DNA of 64,000 nucleotides, taken from contig CAWIMD010000004.1 in NCBI GenBank assembly GCA_963837165.1, positions 682,001-746,000 of the forward strand. The letters run 5' to 3'. Shown here piece after piece: positions 8,641 to 18,947 of the stretch. The position numbers and the translations under genes were made by a program. The first letter of the stretch is position 1. Each line of letters opens with the position of its first letter. A model generated the notes under the pieces. The model was given only the letters and a program-made list of their open reading frames with translations. It was not told the DNA's origin and ran no database searches. This stretch comes from JAENWD01 sp963837165. Lineage in GTDB: Bacteria > Acidobacteriota > Vicinamibacteria > Vicinamibacterales > JAENWD01.

Positions 8641-9291
8641 TCAGTCGTCCGACGCGATCAGTCGCAGGGCGCTCGCGCGCGTCTCGTGCGCGTCTCGCCG
8701 CAGCTCGGAGCGGCGGCACGGATGGTTCGCCGGTCCGGTCGCCTGGAGCGGGATTGCCGGCGCCGGCTGGGGCGTGAGCTCCCACATCACCAGAGTGGAT
8801 ACCCGCGCGGCCCGCCCACGCCGCGGCAGGTCGTCCACGCCCAGCAGCAGCGCGGCCGCTTCCGAGGTGCTCCTGTCCAGGTGGAACCTGAGCGCTCTCG
8901 GCGGACGGCCGCCGGCGGCCGAGACGTCAATAAGGTGCCGCCGGAGCGCTGCGGGCAGGAACAGGGGTGACCGCTCGGGATCGCCGCTCCTGAGCACCAG
9001 CCAGGCCTCGGGGGCGGCGGCCAGCACAGTGCCGTCTTCGTCGACGGCAATGGCGCCCCACGAGCCGTGCTCCATGGCGCGCGCCTCGTGCGCCGCCTGG
9101 CGCGCATCGGAGGCCCGGGCAAGCTGGTGCCGCAAAAAGGCCGCCAGGCCGCTGCTCCGCTTCCGATGGCGGAAGATCCAGGCTTCGCACTCCGCCCGCC
9201 GGGCGGCGTATCGCTGCGCGTCGGCCAGGCTGGCGTACAGGTTCCCGACCAGGACGAGGCACTCGGCAAGCATCGACTGTCGGCGTGGCAT
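8641..9291 (-). CDS. hypothetical protein, possibly PAS-like
   Basis: Soluble protein of 216 residues from the chosen start. The N-terminal half is helical and Ala/Arg-rich. The middle (GSWGAIAVDEDGTVLAAAPEA) resembles the opening of a PAS sensor domain. No DNA-binding or kinase domain follows, so any signalling role is speculation. Starts at 9339, 9291 and 9273 are all in frame and none has a convincing ribosome-binding site; I use 9291. It is convergent with the kinase gene. Confidence 0.5.
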   Translation of the reverse strand: MPRRQSMLAECLVLVGNLYASLADAQRYAARRAECEAWIFRHRKRSSGLAAFLRHQLARASDARQAAHEARAMEHGSWGAIAVDEDGTVLAAAPEAWLVLRSGDPERSPLFLPAALRRHLIDVSAAGGRPPRALRFHLDRSTSEAAALLLGVDDLPRRGRAARVSTLVMWELTPQPAPAIPLQATGPANHPCRRSELRRDAHETRASALRLIASDD

Positions 9292-9390
9292 GCGATGGGC
9301 TCGTTCGGACAAACGTCGAGCCGGCGCGGAACCGAACACCTGGTGCGCACGGATGCATGAGCCGGGGTGACCCGGCCCCGGCGGCGGGGA

Positions 9391-11202
9391 TCAGAGACTG
9401 GAGCGCGCGGAGACCTGGACGCCCGGACCGGCGTCGGCCAGGACGGCCCGGACGCCCTCGGCGTCGAGCGACTCGACGGCGAGGAGCTCCTCGGCAAGTG
9501 CCGCCACGGCGTCGCGGTGCCTGGCGACGAGCTGACGGGCCGTTTCGTAGCCGCCCATCACAAGGCCTCGAATCTCCTGGTCTACGCGGCGCGCGGTCTC
9601 CTCGCTGAAGCCGGCCCCGGCGGCATCCTCCCACGGTGCGCCGGGACGGCGGAACGCCACCGGCCCGAACGACGACATCCCGAACTCGCAGACCATCCGG
9701 CGGGCGATGTCCGTCGCGCGCTCGATGTCGTTGCTGGCACCGCTCGTGATCCGGCCGGTGAAGGCCTCCTCGGCCACCCGGCCACCCATCAGGATCGCGA
9801 GCTGCGCCTCGAGGTACTCCTTCGAGTGGGTGTGCCGATCCTGCTCTGGCAGCTGCATCGTCACGCCCAGCGCCTGGCCTCGCGGGACGATGGTGACCTT
9901 GTGGAGCGGGTCGGCCTGCGGCAGGAGGACCGCCACCACCGCGTGGCCTGCTTCGTGATACGCGGTCGTCCTGCGCTCGTCGTCGGTCATGACCAGCGAT
10001 CGGCGCTCGACGCCCATGAGCACCTTGTCCCGGGCACGGTCCAGATCGGCGGCATCGACGGCCTGGCGTTCCTCGCGGGCGGCAATGAGCGCGGCCTCGT
10101 TGACCAGGTTGGCGAGATCCGCGCCGGAGAACCCGGGCGTCCCGCGCGCAATGGCGTCCAGGTCCAGGCCAGGCACGGTCTTCACGTGCGCAACGTGGAC
10201 GCGGAGGATTTCCCGCCGTCCGCGCAGGTCCGGGTGGCCGACGGTCACCTGCCGGTCGAAGCGCCCGGGCCGGAGCAGGGCACGATCGAGGATGTCGGGC
10301 CGGTTCGTGGCGGCCACGACGACGATGCCCTGGTTGGCGGCAAATCCGTCCATCTCGACCAGCAGCTGGTTCAGCGTCTGCTCGCGCTCTTCGTGACTGA
10401 GCGACTGGCTGCCGCGGCTGCGGCCGACGGCGTCGAGCTCGTCGATGAAGATGATGCAGGGGCGGCGCCGCCTGGCGTCCTTGAACAGCCGTCGGATGCG
10501 CGCTGCGCCCACGCCGGCGAACATCTCGACGAAGTCCAATCCGCTGGCGAACAGGAAGGGCACTCCGGCCTCCCCGGCAATGGACCGGGCGAGGAGCGTC
10601 TTGCCGGTGCCGGGGGGGCCGACGAGGAGCACGCCTTTCGGGACGCGGCCACCCAGGGTGCCGAAGCGTCCCGGCTCGCGGAGGAAATCGACGATTTCGC
10701 GGACCTCGTCCTTGGCCTCGTCCACCCCTGCCACGTCGGAGAAGGTGATCTGGGGCTGGGTCTTGTCGGCCAGGCGCGCCTCGCCTTCCATGGACGGCAG
10801 CCGGCCGCCGCTGAGCCGGTACACCGCGAAACCGAGAGTGCCGAGGAAGGCCAGGGTGAGGACGAACGCGCTGGCGTTCATGGCTGACGAGCCGGCGGGC
10901 CGGACTTCCACGTGGATGCCGCGCCGGACCAGGTCCGGCACGAACGAGCTGGAAGCCACGTAGCCGGCGGGGATGATCGAGCGGACGACCTCGCCGCTGG
11001 CGAGAGCTGCCGTCAGGGCGTCGGGCCCGAGCACCACGGTGCGGACGCGGCCGGCGTCGATTTCGGTCGAGAGCTCGGAGAACGCCAGTTCACGCGGCGC
11101 CGGGCGGCTGCTCCGCAGGCCGAGGAACAGCCCGAGTGCGAGCACCAGGAGGCCGGCACTGAAGATCAGGGTCGAACGGGCCGTGACAGAGGGCAGGCGC
11201 AC
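9391..11202 (-). CDS. ftsH: ATP-dependent zinc metalloprotease FtsH
   Basis: A 603-residue membrane protease. A first transmembrane helix near the N-terminus, a periplasmic loop and a second helix precede the AAA domain. That domain has Walker A GPPGTGKT (about residue 195), Walker B IIFIDELDAVG and the second region of homology ATNRPDILDRALLRPGRFDR. The M41 zinc site is HEAGH (about residue 415). FtsH degrades misassembled membrane proteins and regulators. I chose the GTG at 11202 because GGAG lies 7 bases upstream and the length fits the family. The C-terminus is shorter than in many FtsH proteins. Confidence 0.95.
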   Translation of the reverse strand: MRLPSVTARSTLIFSAGLLVLALGLFLGLRSSRPAPRELAFSELSTEIDAGRVRTVVLGPDALTAALASGEVVRSIIPAGYVASSSFVPDLVRRGIHVEVRPAGSSAMNASAFVLTLAFLGTLGFAVYRLSGGRLPSMEGEARLADKTQPQITFSDVAGVDEAKDEVREIVDFLREPGRFGTLGGRVPKGVLLVGPPGTGKTLLARSIAGEAGVPFLFASGLDFVEMFAGVGAARIRRLFKDARRRRPCIIFIDELDAVGRSRGSQSLSHEEREQTLNQLLVEMDGFAANQGIVVVAATNRPDILDRALLRPGRFDRQVTVGHPDLRGRREILRVHVAHVKTVPGLDLDAIARGTPGFSGADLANLVNEAALIAAREERQAVDAADLDRARDKVLMGVERRSLVMTDDERRTTAYHEAGHAVVAVLLPQADPLHKVTIVPRGQALGVTMQLPEQDRHTHSKEYLEAQLAILMGGRVAEEAFTGRITSGASNDIERATDIARRMVCEFGMSSFGPVAFRRPGAPWEDAAGAGFSEETARRVDQEIRGLVMGGYETARQLVARHRDAVAALAEELLAVESLDAEGVRAVLADAGPGVQVSARSSL

Positions 11203-11442
11203 GCGTGAGCTCCGAATCCGAAAAGGGACGTGCCGGCTGTTGGTGAGTATCGGCACCGCCGGCGTCCGTGTGCACCCCTGCACAGCAAGCGGGGGGCCAC
11301 CGTCGAGTCGCGGCTCGCAGCATGAGGGTATGCAGCGATGCTCGTGGAAGTCGTTGCTGGCCGGCTAGTTGTCGGAATCGCGCTGTCGAGTCCGCGGAAC
11401 GGTTGAGCGTCGATTTGCCGACAGCGGCTTCGGCCGCCCCCC

Positions 11443-11573
11443 AAATTCGCCCCAAATTCGATCGGGACGAATTTCCAGTCAGGATTCTGAAACCACTGGC
11501 CGGCCAAGAGGTTAGCGAAATCCGTCCCGATCGGATCTGGATCGCGCCGCGAAATGGGTCCCGATCGAATTCA
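11443..11573. repeat. cluster of inverted repeats between ftsH and the HEAT transporter gene
   Basis: The 368 bases between the two minus-strand genes (11203-11570) contain no gene. At the far end lies AATTCGATCGGGAC (11455-11468). Its exact reverse complement is at 11558-11571 and a shorter reverse copy, GTCCCGATCG, is at 11524-11533. AAATTCG also recurs in both orientations around the first arm. The second arm overlaps the stop codon of the upstream gene. It could be a terminator-like structure or an operator array upstream of ftsH; no poly-U tract decides it. Confidence 0.6.
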
Positions 11574-14303
11574 GGCGCCGAGGATGCGGATCTGAGCCTG
11601 GCGGGCGGACTCCTGCACGAGCGAATCCTCGTCGCTGGCGAGACGGACGAGGGCGGCCTCGAATTCAGCCAGGCGCAGCGTACCGATGGCATACGCACCG
11701 CTCGCCCGCATTCGCGGATCCTCGCTGGTGAGCAGGACCCTTACGGCGTCTCGGGGGCTGGCGATTCCGGTGCCGAGCACCCGGTTGGCCAGCGCCACCC
11801 GCTCCGTCATCGAGACCTGGCTGTCGAGCAGCGGCACGAGCAGCCCCCGCACCTCGGGCGGCAGGATGTGCTCGAGGAACTCGAGCGCGTTGTCGTGCAC
11901 GACGGCGCTCTTGGACTGCACGCCAACGTAGGCGCTGTGCAGGTCCTGGTGGGGGAAGAGGAGCTTGAGCAGCCGGAAGATCCGCTCCTGCTCACGCTGC
12001 ATGCCATCGCGCAGCGCCTCGGCGCTCGATGCCGAATCCGCCAGCGCGCGGTCGAGCGATTCGACGACCTGGCACGAGCGCAGGTGCCCCATGATCTCGC
12101 CGGTGAGCAGATCCTGGATCTGCGACTTGTCGAGCGGCCAGCCCGGATGCAGGTCCTGCAGCTTGTTGAGGGCGCTGATCACGCGGAACCGCACCCTCGC
12201 GTCCCGATCCTTCACGCCTTCCGCCAGGACGGAGTAGGCCGACTGCGATCCGATCCGCCACAGGACGCGGGGAATGTGCCGCCTGGCCTCCACCGGCGTA
12301 GCTTCGTCGGTCAGGTGGTCGCGAAGCGTCCCCACCACCCGATCCCCGAATGCCACCAGCGCGTCGACCGCATCGGGTGACAGACCCGGTTCTCCCAGCC
12401 GCTCGACGACGCGCGTCACGAGCTTCCGTTTGCGCAGGCGTCCGACGGCGCGAATGGCGGCCCGCACCTGCTCGGGAGAGGTGGAGCCGAGCACGTCCCG
12501 GATCTGGCTTTCGAACTCGTCCGGCAGCAGCTCGAGCAGCCGCGCGGCCTCCAGCTGCGTCCGCGGGTCGTCGTCCTGCAGCATGCGCTCCAGCAGCAGG
12601 CGGGCCGCCTCGAGGTTCTCGTGCGCGCCGGGCTGCGCGAGGAAGGTCACCATGGCGGCGCGGATCGAGAAGTCCTCGAACTCGCCGAGCTGCTCGATGC
12701 GATCCAGTGGATCGAGCTGGGTGTGGTGGGCGACGTACAGAAGCGCCTGCGTGCGCACGTGCAGGTCCTCGTCGTAGAGCGCCTTCTCGATGAAGCCCCG
12801 CGCGTCGGTGTCGGCGCCCTCGTCGAGCAGGCGGATGGCCTCCCGTCGGACGTCCGAGGACGGGTGCGCGACCAGGCCGCGCACGGCCGGATGCATGACG
12901 TGGGCGCCGCCCGCCCCCAGCATGCGCAGCGCGTAGAGCACCTCCGCGGGGTCGTCCCCGGCCAGCTGCGTGGTGAGCATCTGCTCGGCATTCCTGTCCA
13001 GGCCAGCCGCGACCGCGCGCTCGGCGTCGAGGCGGTAGTGCTGGATGCTGTCGCGCAGGTTGAGGACGTACTGCCGCTGCGCCACCCAGGCCGAGGTCAG
13101 CCAGCCGCCGAGCAGCACCAGGTTCACCCAGGTCACTTGCACGGCCGCCATCTGTCCGAGGCCGGCGGCCACGAGGATCGTCAGCCCGGCCAGCCCGTCC
13201 CCGAGCCGCCAGACGACCGTATCGATGAACGACTTGACCGCGAGCGTCTGCTCGGCGGGCACGGGCAGGTACAGGAGCTCGACCGTGGGCTTGTCGATCG
13301 AGTAGCGGAGCACCTGGTCGATGCCGCGGAGCGCCACCACCGCCGCCAGCGACTGGAAGGTCAGCAGGCCGATCGAGCCGAGCGTCAGGCCGACCGGTAC
13401 GACGAAGAGTGCGAGGCCCAGGCCGAACTTCCGTAGCAGCCGGCCGGTGAGCAGCCACTGGAGGCCGAACGACAGCAGGCCGGCGTAGAAATTGAACCGC
13501 CCGAAGAAGACCGCGAGCTGGTCGCGGCCTCCCATCGACGCCGCCGAAAGCGCCTTGAACTGCCACCCCGCCACGGCCGTCGTGTACGACGAGAGCAGGA
13601 TCACGGCGGCAATCGCCAGCAGGTACCTGGACCCCCCAATCAGCCGCAGGCTGGCCCAGACGCCGGGCCTGACCTCGTGGGCGTCGCCGGACGGCTCGCG
13701 GTTCACCGGCCGGTGCTGGAGGAGGCGATTGGCGAACCCGGCCGACACGAGCAGCGCCACGGCCATGCCGACCAGCGTGGCCTCCGCCCCGAAACGCCTG
13801 GCGGTGATCTGCGTCAGGTAGCCGCCAACGATCCAGCCGGCCGTCGCCCCGCTCCCGATGAAGCCGTAGAGGCGCTTGGCTTCCCGCGTCGTCAGCACGT
13901 AGTTGGCGAGCGTCCAGACCTGCGCGGGCGCGACAACGCCGAACATCCCGACCCAGACGTAGATGACCGGCGTGAGCCACGGCGCGTGCGTGGCGCGGCT
14001 GAGAAGCCAGAAAACGAGGCAATTGGCGGCGAAGAACGCCAGGCTGCCCACGACGAGCGTGCGCAGGCTGACCTTCGCCGCCAGCCGCAGGTACACCGTG
14101 ACCCACAGGCCGACCAGCAGGGCCACCGCGATGTCGGCGTACGGCAGCAGCAGGGCGCCGAACTCATCGAGGAAGAGGGCGTCCCTGACGGCCTTCCCGA
14201 CGACGAAGCTGGCGATGACGAGGAACAGGTAGCCGAAGAGAAGCAGGCCACGTTCGAGCTCGCCAGACCGCAGGTCGAGTACGCGTTCGAGTCGACGGAG
14301 CAT
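11571..14303 (-). CDS. ATP/ADP translocase-like (TLC/MFS) membrane protein with C-terminal HEAT repeats
   Basis: The protein has 910 residues. The first about 430 form some 12 membrane segments of the NTP/NDP-exchange (TLC) type, with QVWTLANYVLTTREAKRLYG and LRYSIDKPTVELLYLPVP as recognisable blocks. The rest is a string of HEAT-like helical repeats (for example VRGLVAHPSSDVRREAIRLL). Related proteins occur in free-living bacteria, where they need not transport nucleotides. The ATG at 14303 starts the hydrophobic core; an upstream in-frame ATG at 14387 adds an Arg-rich stretch. A related gene lies divergently 115 bases away. Confidence 0.8.
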   Translation of the reverse strand: MLRRLERVLDLRSGELERGLLLFGYLFLVIASFVVGKAVRDALFLDEFGALLLPYADIAVALLVGLWVTVYLRLAAKVSLRTLVVGSLAFFAANCLVFWLLSRATHAPWLTPVIYVWVGMFGVVAPAQVWTLANYVLTTREAKRLYGFIGSGATAGWIVGGYLTQITARRFGAEATLVGMAVALLVSAGFANRLLQHRPVNREPSGDAHEVRPGVWASLRLIGGSRYLLAIAAVILLSSYTTAVAGWQFKALSAASMGGRDQLAVFFGRFNFYAGLLSFGLQWLLTGRLLRKFGLGLALFVVPVGLTLGSIGLLTFQSLAAVVALRGIDQVLRYSIDKPTVELLYLPVPAEQTLAVKSFIDTVVWRLGDGLAGLTILVAAGLGQMAAVQVTWVNLVLLGGWLTSAWVAQRQYVLNLRDSIQHYRLDAERAVAAGLDRNAEQMLTTQLAGDDPAEVLYALRMLGAGGAHVMHPAVRGLVAHPSSDVRREAIRLLDEGADTDARGFIEKALYDEDLHVRTQALLYVAHHTQLDPLDRIEQLGEFEDFSIRAAMVTFLAQPGAHENLEAARLLLERMLQDDDPRTQLEAARLLELLPDEFESQIRDVLGSTSPEQVRAAIRAVGRLRKRKLVTRVVERLGEPGLSPDAVDALVAFGDRVVGTLRDHLTDEATPVEARRHIPRVLWRIGSQSAYSVLAEGVKDRDARVRFRVISALNKLQDLHPGWPLDKSQIQDLLTGEIMGHLRSCQVVESLDRALADSASSAEALRDGMQREQERIFRLLKLLFPHQDLHSAYVGVQSKSAVVHDNALEFLEHILPPEVRGLLVPLLDSQVSMTERVALANRVLGTGIASPRDAVRVLLTSEDPRMRASGAYAIGTLRLAEFEAALVRLASDEDSLVQESARQAQIRILGA

Positions 14304-14418
14304 GAAGAGGCCGCCCCGGAGCCGGCGCGGCAGTGCGGAGTTTACCCGATCGGGCCGCCGCACGCGGCTTGCCGGCCCGGGTCGCACAGTTTAAGATGCG
14401 CCGGTCGCCCCGACCCCC

Positions 14419-17400
14419 ATGACCGCCGCCCTGCGGAAGATTCTCTCCCCGGTCGTCGAACTGCGCGAGCGCGAGGTCTCGACGGCGCTCATGATGTTCG
14501 CCTACTCGTTCCTGGTCATGACGGCCTACACGCCCTCAAGCCGGTGACGCGGTCGCAGTTCATCAAGGACCTGGGCGCCGACAACCTGCCGGTCGTTCAG
14601 GTCGCCTTCGGAATCCTGATCGGCTTCATCATGCAGGGCTACTCGACCATTGTCGGGCGGCTGCCTCGTCGCTGGGCCCTGCCGATAGTGATCGGGGGGC
14701 TGGCGGCCCTGCTGGTGGGCTTCTGGCTCTGGTTCCAGACCGGCTCGCAATGGGCCTCGACCGGCTTCTACTTCTTTGGCTGTCTTCCTGGGCATCCTCG
14801 TCATCAGCCAGTTCTGGACGCTGGCCAACGAAGTGTACGACCCGCGGCAGGCCAAACGCATGTTCGGCTTCATCGGCGCCGGGTCGAGCCTGGGGGGCAT
14901 CGCCGGCTCCGCGCTGACGCTGCAGGCCGAACGGATCGGCACGACGAATCTGCTGCTGGTCGAGCGCGGCCCTGATGGCCGTTTGCGTCGTGCTGGTAGT
15001 CGGGATCATCGGCCGCGAGAGACCGGCACTCGGCGGGGGTCGTGGGCAGGGTCGAAGAGAAGGGGGTCAGCGGCGCCGGCGAGGCGTTGCGCCTCCTGCG
15101 CAACAGCCGCCATCTCCAGACCATCGCACTCATCATCGGGTTTGCCGCCATCGGCGCCGCCATCATCGAGCAGCAGCTCAACATGGCCACCGCCACCACC
15201 AAGGGCGCCACGAACACCGACGCGATCACGAGCTTCCTCGGCGAGGTGCAGCTCTACACTTCGGTCATCGGCTTCGTCATCCAGGTGTGGCTGACGAGCA
15301 AGATCCAGCGGTACCTGGGCATCGGCTTCGCGCTGATGATCCTGCCGACCAGCCTCGGCCTGACCGGCACGCTCATGCTCGTGAACGGCGCGCTCTGGAC
15401 GGCCGGCCTGGCGCGGGTCTCGGACACGTCGCTGCGCTACACCATCGACAAGACGACGCGCGAGATCCTGTTCCTGCCGCTGCCGAACGAGCTCAAGCAG
15501 CAGGCCAAGCCGTTCGTGGACGTCACCGTGGACCGCTCCTCGAAGGGCATCGGGGCGCTGCTCGTGCTGGTGCTGATCAAGGAGTGGGGGTTCGGTCTGA
15601 GCTGGCAGCAACTGAGCTGGGCCAGCCTCACGATGACGGGGCTGTGGGTGATGGCCGCCCTGCGCGCCCGCCGCGAGTACCGGGCCATTTTCCGGCGATC
15701 GCTCGACCGGCAGGACGTCGCCCCCGAGGCCCTGCGGCTGAACGAGGCCGACCTCTCCACCATCGAAACGCTTGTCGAGGAGCAGAGCCATCCGGATCCG
15801 CGGCACGTGATCTACGCGATCGACATGCTCGAGTCCCTGGACAAGCGCCGCCTGATCAGCCCGCTCCTCCTGAATCACGAAGCGTCCGACGTGCGGCTCC
15901 GCGCGCTGGGCACGGTGGAACGGGCGTCGCCGGAGGTTCGCGATCGCTGGGTGCCCGGCGTGGAGCGGCTGCTGAAGGACCCGGCGCCCGACGTGCGGGC
16001 CGGCGCGGTCCGGACGCTCGCGGCGGTCCGCGGCGACGACGTGGCGCCGATGGTGCGGCCCTATCTCGCCGATCGGGACCCGCGCCTGGTGGTCACGGCG
16101 GCGCTCGCGCTCTCCGGCAGCGCGACGCCGGCGGACGTGCAGGCCGCCATCGAGGCGCTCGAATCGCTGGCCGGGGACGTACGCCCGGCCGGCGCGGCGG
16201 CACGCCGCGAGGTCGCGCAGGTGCTCGGCGACATCAGGGTGCCGGAGTTCAGGCGGCTGCTGGTGCCGCTGATGATGGACCCGCAGCGCGAGGTGGCGCT
16301 CGAGGCCATCCGCAGCGCGGGCCGCCTGGGCGGCGACGACTATCTGCTCGTGCCGCCGCTGGTATCGCTTCTCCGGAACCGCTTGCTGAAGGCGGCCGCG
16401 CGCGACGTGCTCGTGGGCTACGGTCCGGGCGTCGTGGACTCGCTGGCCTACTTCCTGCGGGACCAGGACGAGGACCCGTGGGTGCGGCGGCACATTCCGT
16501 CCACGCTGGCCAGGATCCCCGGGCAGCACACGATGGACATCCTCGTGGACGTGCTCGGAGACCGCGACGGCTTTCTCGGGTTCGAGGTGATCCGCGCCAT
16601 CGGCCGCCTGCGGCGGGCACACCCCGAGCTGACGGTGCCGCCCGACCGCGTGCACCGCCTGGCGGTGCAGGAGGCACATCGGTACTTCACGTCGCTCGGG
16701 CTCCGCTACAACCTCGAACGCGGCGATGCCGCGGCGCGGGACACGCTGCTGGTGCGCGCGCTGGCGCAGAAACTGGACCGGACCCGCGATCGGATCTACC
16801 GCCTGCTGGGACTCATCTATCCCTGGCGCGATGTCGCGGCCGCTCGCTGGTCGCTCGAGCACGGCGAGCCGAGGATCCGCGCGAGCGCGGCCGAGTACCT
16901 CGACAACGTGCTCGACTCGAACCTCCGCAAGCACGTGATGCCGGTGCTCGAGGACCTGCCGCTCGAGGACAAGGTGCGACGGGGCAACGTGCTCATCAAG
17001 TCGCGCGTCCGTGACGTGGAGGAGACGCTCGCCCAGCTCGTGCACGACGACGACCAGGTGCTCGCCACGACCGCAATCCACTTCGTCGAGCGACGAGGCC
17101 TCTGGGCCCTTGCCGACGATCTCGAGTACGCCCTCGAGCATCGCGACGCGAAGGACTGGTACGTGTTCGAGTCCGCGTCGTGGGCACTGGCCGGCCGGCG
17201 CCTCTCGATCGAAGCACGCCGGAGCCGCTGGCTCGAGCCCCTGCCGGCCGTGGAGGTGGCCGACCGCCTCAGCCGCCTGCCCCTCTTCGCGTTCACGTCG
17301 GTGGACGAGCTCTTCCGCATCGCGGGCACCGGCCGCCAGGTGCGGCACGAGCAGGGCCGTACCAATCTACGACGCCGACCAGCGCGCCGAAACCGTCGAG

Positions 17401-18144
17401 TTCCTGCTGGACGGCACGCTCACGGCCGACGCGGGCTCAGGCGGCTCGACCGAGGTCGTGGCGCCCGCCGCTCCCGGCTTCGATGATGCGTTCGAGGCGA
17501 CCGCCCAGGGCGCGACGGTGCGGGCGGCCGGGATTGCGATCTGCCTGTCCCTGTCGGTCGATCAGTTTCTCGGTCTGCTCTCGGAGAACACCGACCTGGC
17601 GCAGGGCATTTTCCGGCAGCTGCTTGACACGCACGGCGGGGCGGCGGGACGCCAGGTGCTGTCCGGCGCGATCAGGCCTCCTTCGGAGGCGCACCTGCGC
17701 GACGGCCTGCAGCCGATCGAGAAGGTGCTCCTGCTCGAGGAGCTCCCCCTGTTCTCGCGCGCCACCTCCGATCAGCTGGCCGCGATGGCCGCCATCGCCC
17801 GCGTGGTGAAGATGGCGCAGGGTGACGTGCTCTTCCGCGAGGGCGACGCGCCCGCCATCACGATGGTGCTCGAGGGGGCGTTGACGCTCGAGTCGATGTC
17901 CGGCGGCGAGCCGCTCGACGCCGGTCCGGGCGACGCGATCGGCATGTACGAGACGCTGGGCGGCCTCGAGGGGACCGGCTGGCGTGGCCACGTCACGAAG
18001 CAGGGGGTCGTCCTGCGCATCGAGCGTGAGGCGCTGTTCGATCTGCTGGCCGATCAGATCGACCTGCTGCAGGGCTTTTTCAGCGGCCTGCGGCGACGCG
18101 ACACGCCCGCCGCGGTCGTGCGGGCGGGAGAGGGAGGCCTATGA
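14419..18144 (+). pseudogene. TLC-like membrane protein with HEAT repeats and two cNMP-binding-like domains (five frameshifts)
   Basis: Reading across frames gives one protein of about 1,240 residues. In order it has TLC-type membrane segments (FWTLANEVYDPRQAKRMFG; LRYTIDKTTREILFLPLP), HEAT repeats, then two cyclic-nucleotide-binding-like domains (LSRLPLFAFTSVDELF and LLEELPLFSRATSDQL with LFREGD). The frame breaks near 14530 (one base missing), 14774 (extra T), 14968, 15035 (after a G5 run) and 17355. Four breaks fall within about 500 bases while 2.3 kb downstream stays open, which suggests a locally poor sequence rather than slow decay. The stop overlaps the next gene as ATGA. Confidence 0.75.
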
Positions 18145-18947
18145 CTGGGCGCGTGCTGGTCGGCGCGGCGATCGCCGGCCTGATGCTCTCCACCGCGCCC
18201 CGAGCGCAGGCACCGGCGCCGGCGCCCGAGGCGGCGTCCGCGGTCGGCTCGAAGGTCTGGATCGGTCACGAGGCGGAGTACGAGAACTTCATCCGCACCG
18301 CGCCCGTCATCCGCATGGACGACGTGCCTGTCGGCGTGACGCACCCCAGGCGGTGCTATTTCGCGCCCGGAGGGCTGGCCGGCAGCATCGTCTTCAAGCC
18401 CCTGCAGCCCGGCCGCGAGCACGGGTTCTTCGAGAGCTACAAGTCCGAGATCGCCGCATATGAGCTCGACCGGCTGCTCGGTCTCGGCATGGTGCCGCCG
18501 ACCGTCGAGCGGAAGGTGAAGGGCGAGAGCGGCTCGGCGCAGCTCTGGGTGGAGAACTGCGTCATCCTCCACACGAAAGACACCTCGGGCGCACCCGACA
18601 CGGCCGCGTGGAACAGGCAGGTCTACCGTCAGCGGGTGTGGGACGACCTGGTCGGGAACATCGACCGCAACCAGGGCAACCTGCTGCTGGACCCGGCGTG
18701 GAACCTGATCCTCATCGATCACTCGCGCGCCTTCACGGCCACGACCGAGATGCCGTTTCCCGCGCGGAAGATCGACCGCGAGCTCTACCGGAAACTGAAG
18801 GCACTCGACGAGGCCACGATCAAGGCGCGGCTCGGCAAGCTGCTCTTCGATGGGCCCAAGCCCCTGCTGCGGCGTCGCGACAAGCTGCTCGGCGAGCTCG
18901 ACGCGCTGATCGCGCAGTACGGCGAGGCCGCCGTCTTCATCGACTGA
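18141..18947 (+). CDS. secreted atypical kinase, Fam20C/PI3-4-kinase-like fold
   Basis: A 268-residue protein with a signal peptide (MTGRVLVGAAIAGLMLSTAP...QA). Kinase-like motifs are an N-lobe Lys in GSIVFKPLQ, a Glu-containing helix ESYKSEIAAYELDRL, the catalytic-loop-like GNIDRNQGNLL and the metal-binding LIDHSRAF. This is the pattern of PI3/4-kinase-like and Fam20C-like enzymes rather than Hanks kinases. Its start overlaps the stop of the TLC-HEAT-cNMP gene by 4 bases (ATGA), so the two are co-translated. Export suggests an envelope substrate, unknown. Confidence 0.7.
   Translation: MTGRVLVGAAIAGLMLSTAPRAQAPAPAPEAASAVGSKVWIGHEAEYENFIRTAPVIRMDDVPVGVTHPRRCYFAPGGLAGSIVFKPLQPGREHGFFESYKSEIAAYELDRLLGLGMVPPTVERKVKGESGSAQLWVENCVILHTKDTSGAPDTAAWNRQVYRQRVWDDLVGNIDRNQGNLLLDPAWNLILIDHSRAFTATTEMPFPARKIDRELYRKLKALDEATIKARLGKLLFDGPKPLLRRRDKLLGELDALIAQYGEAAVFID

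Noticed and set aside
15006..17348. A 780-residue open frame on the minus strand opposite the HEAT repeats
   Set aside because: Arg/His-rich shadow sequence with no recognisable motif. The plus-strand frame encodes regular HEAT repeats.
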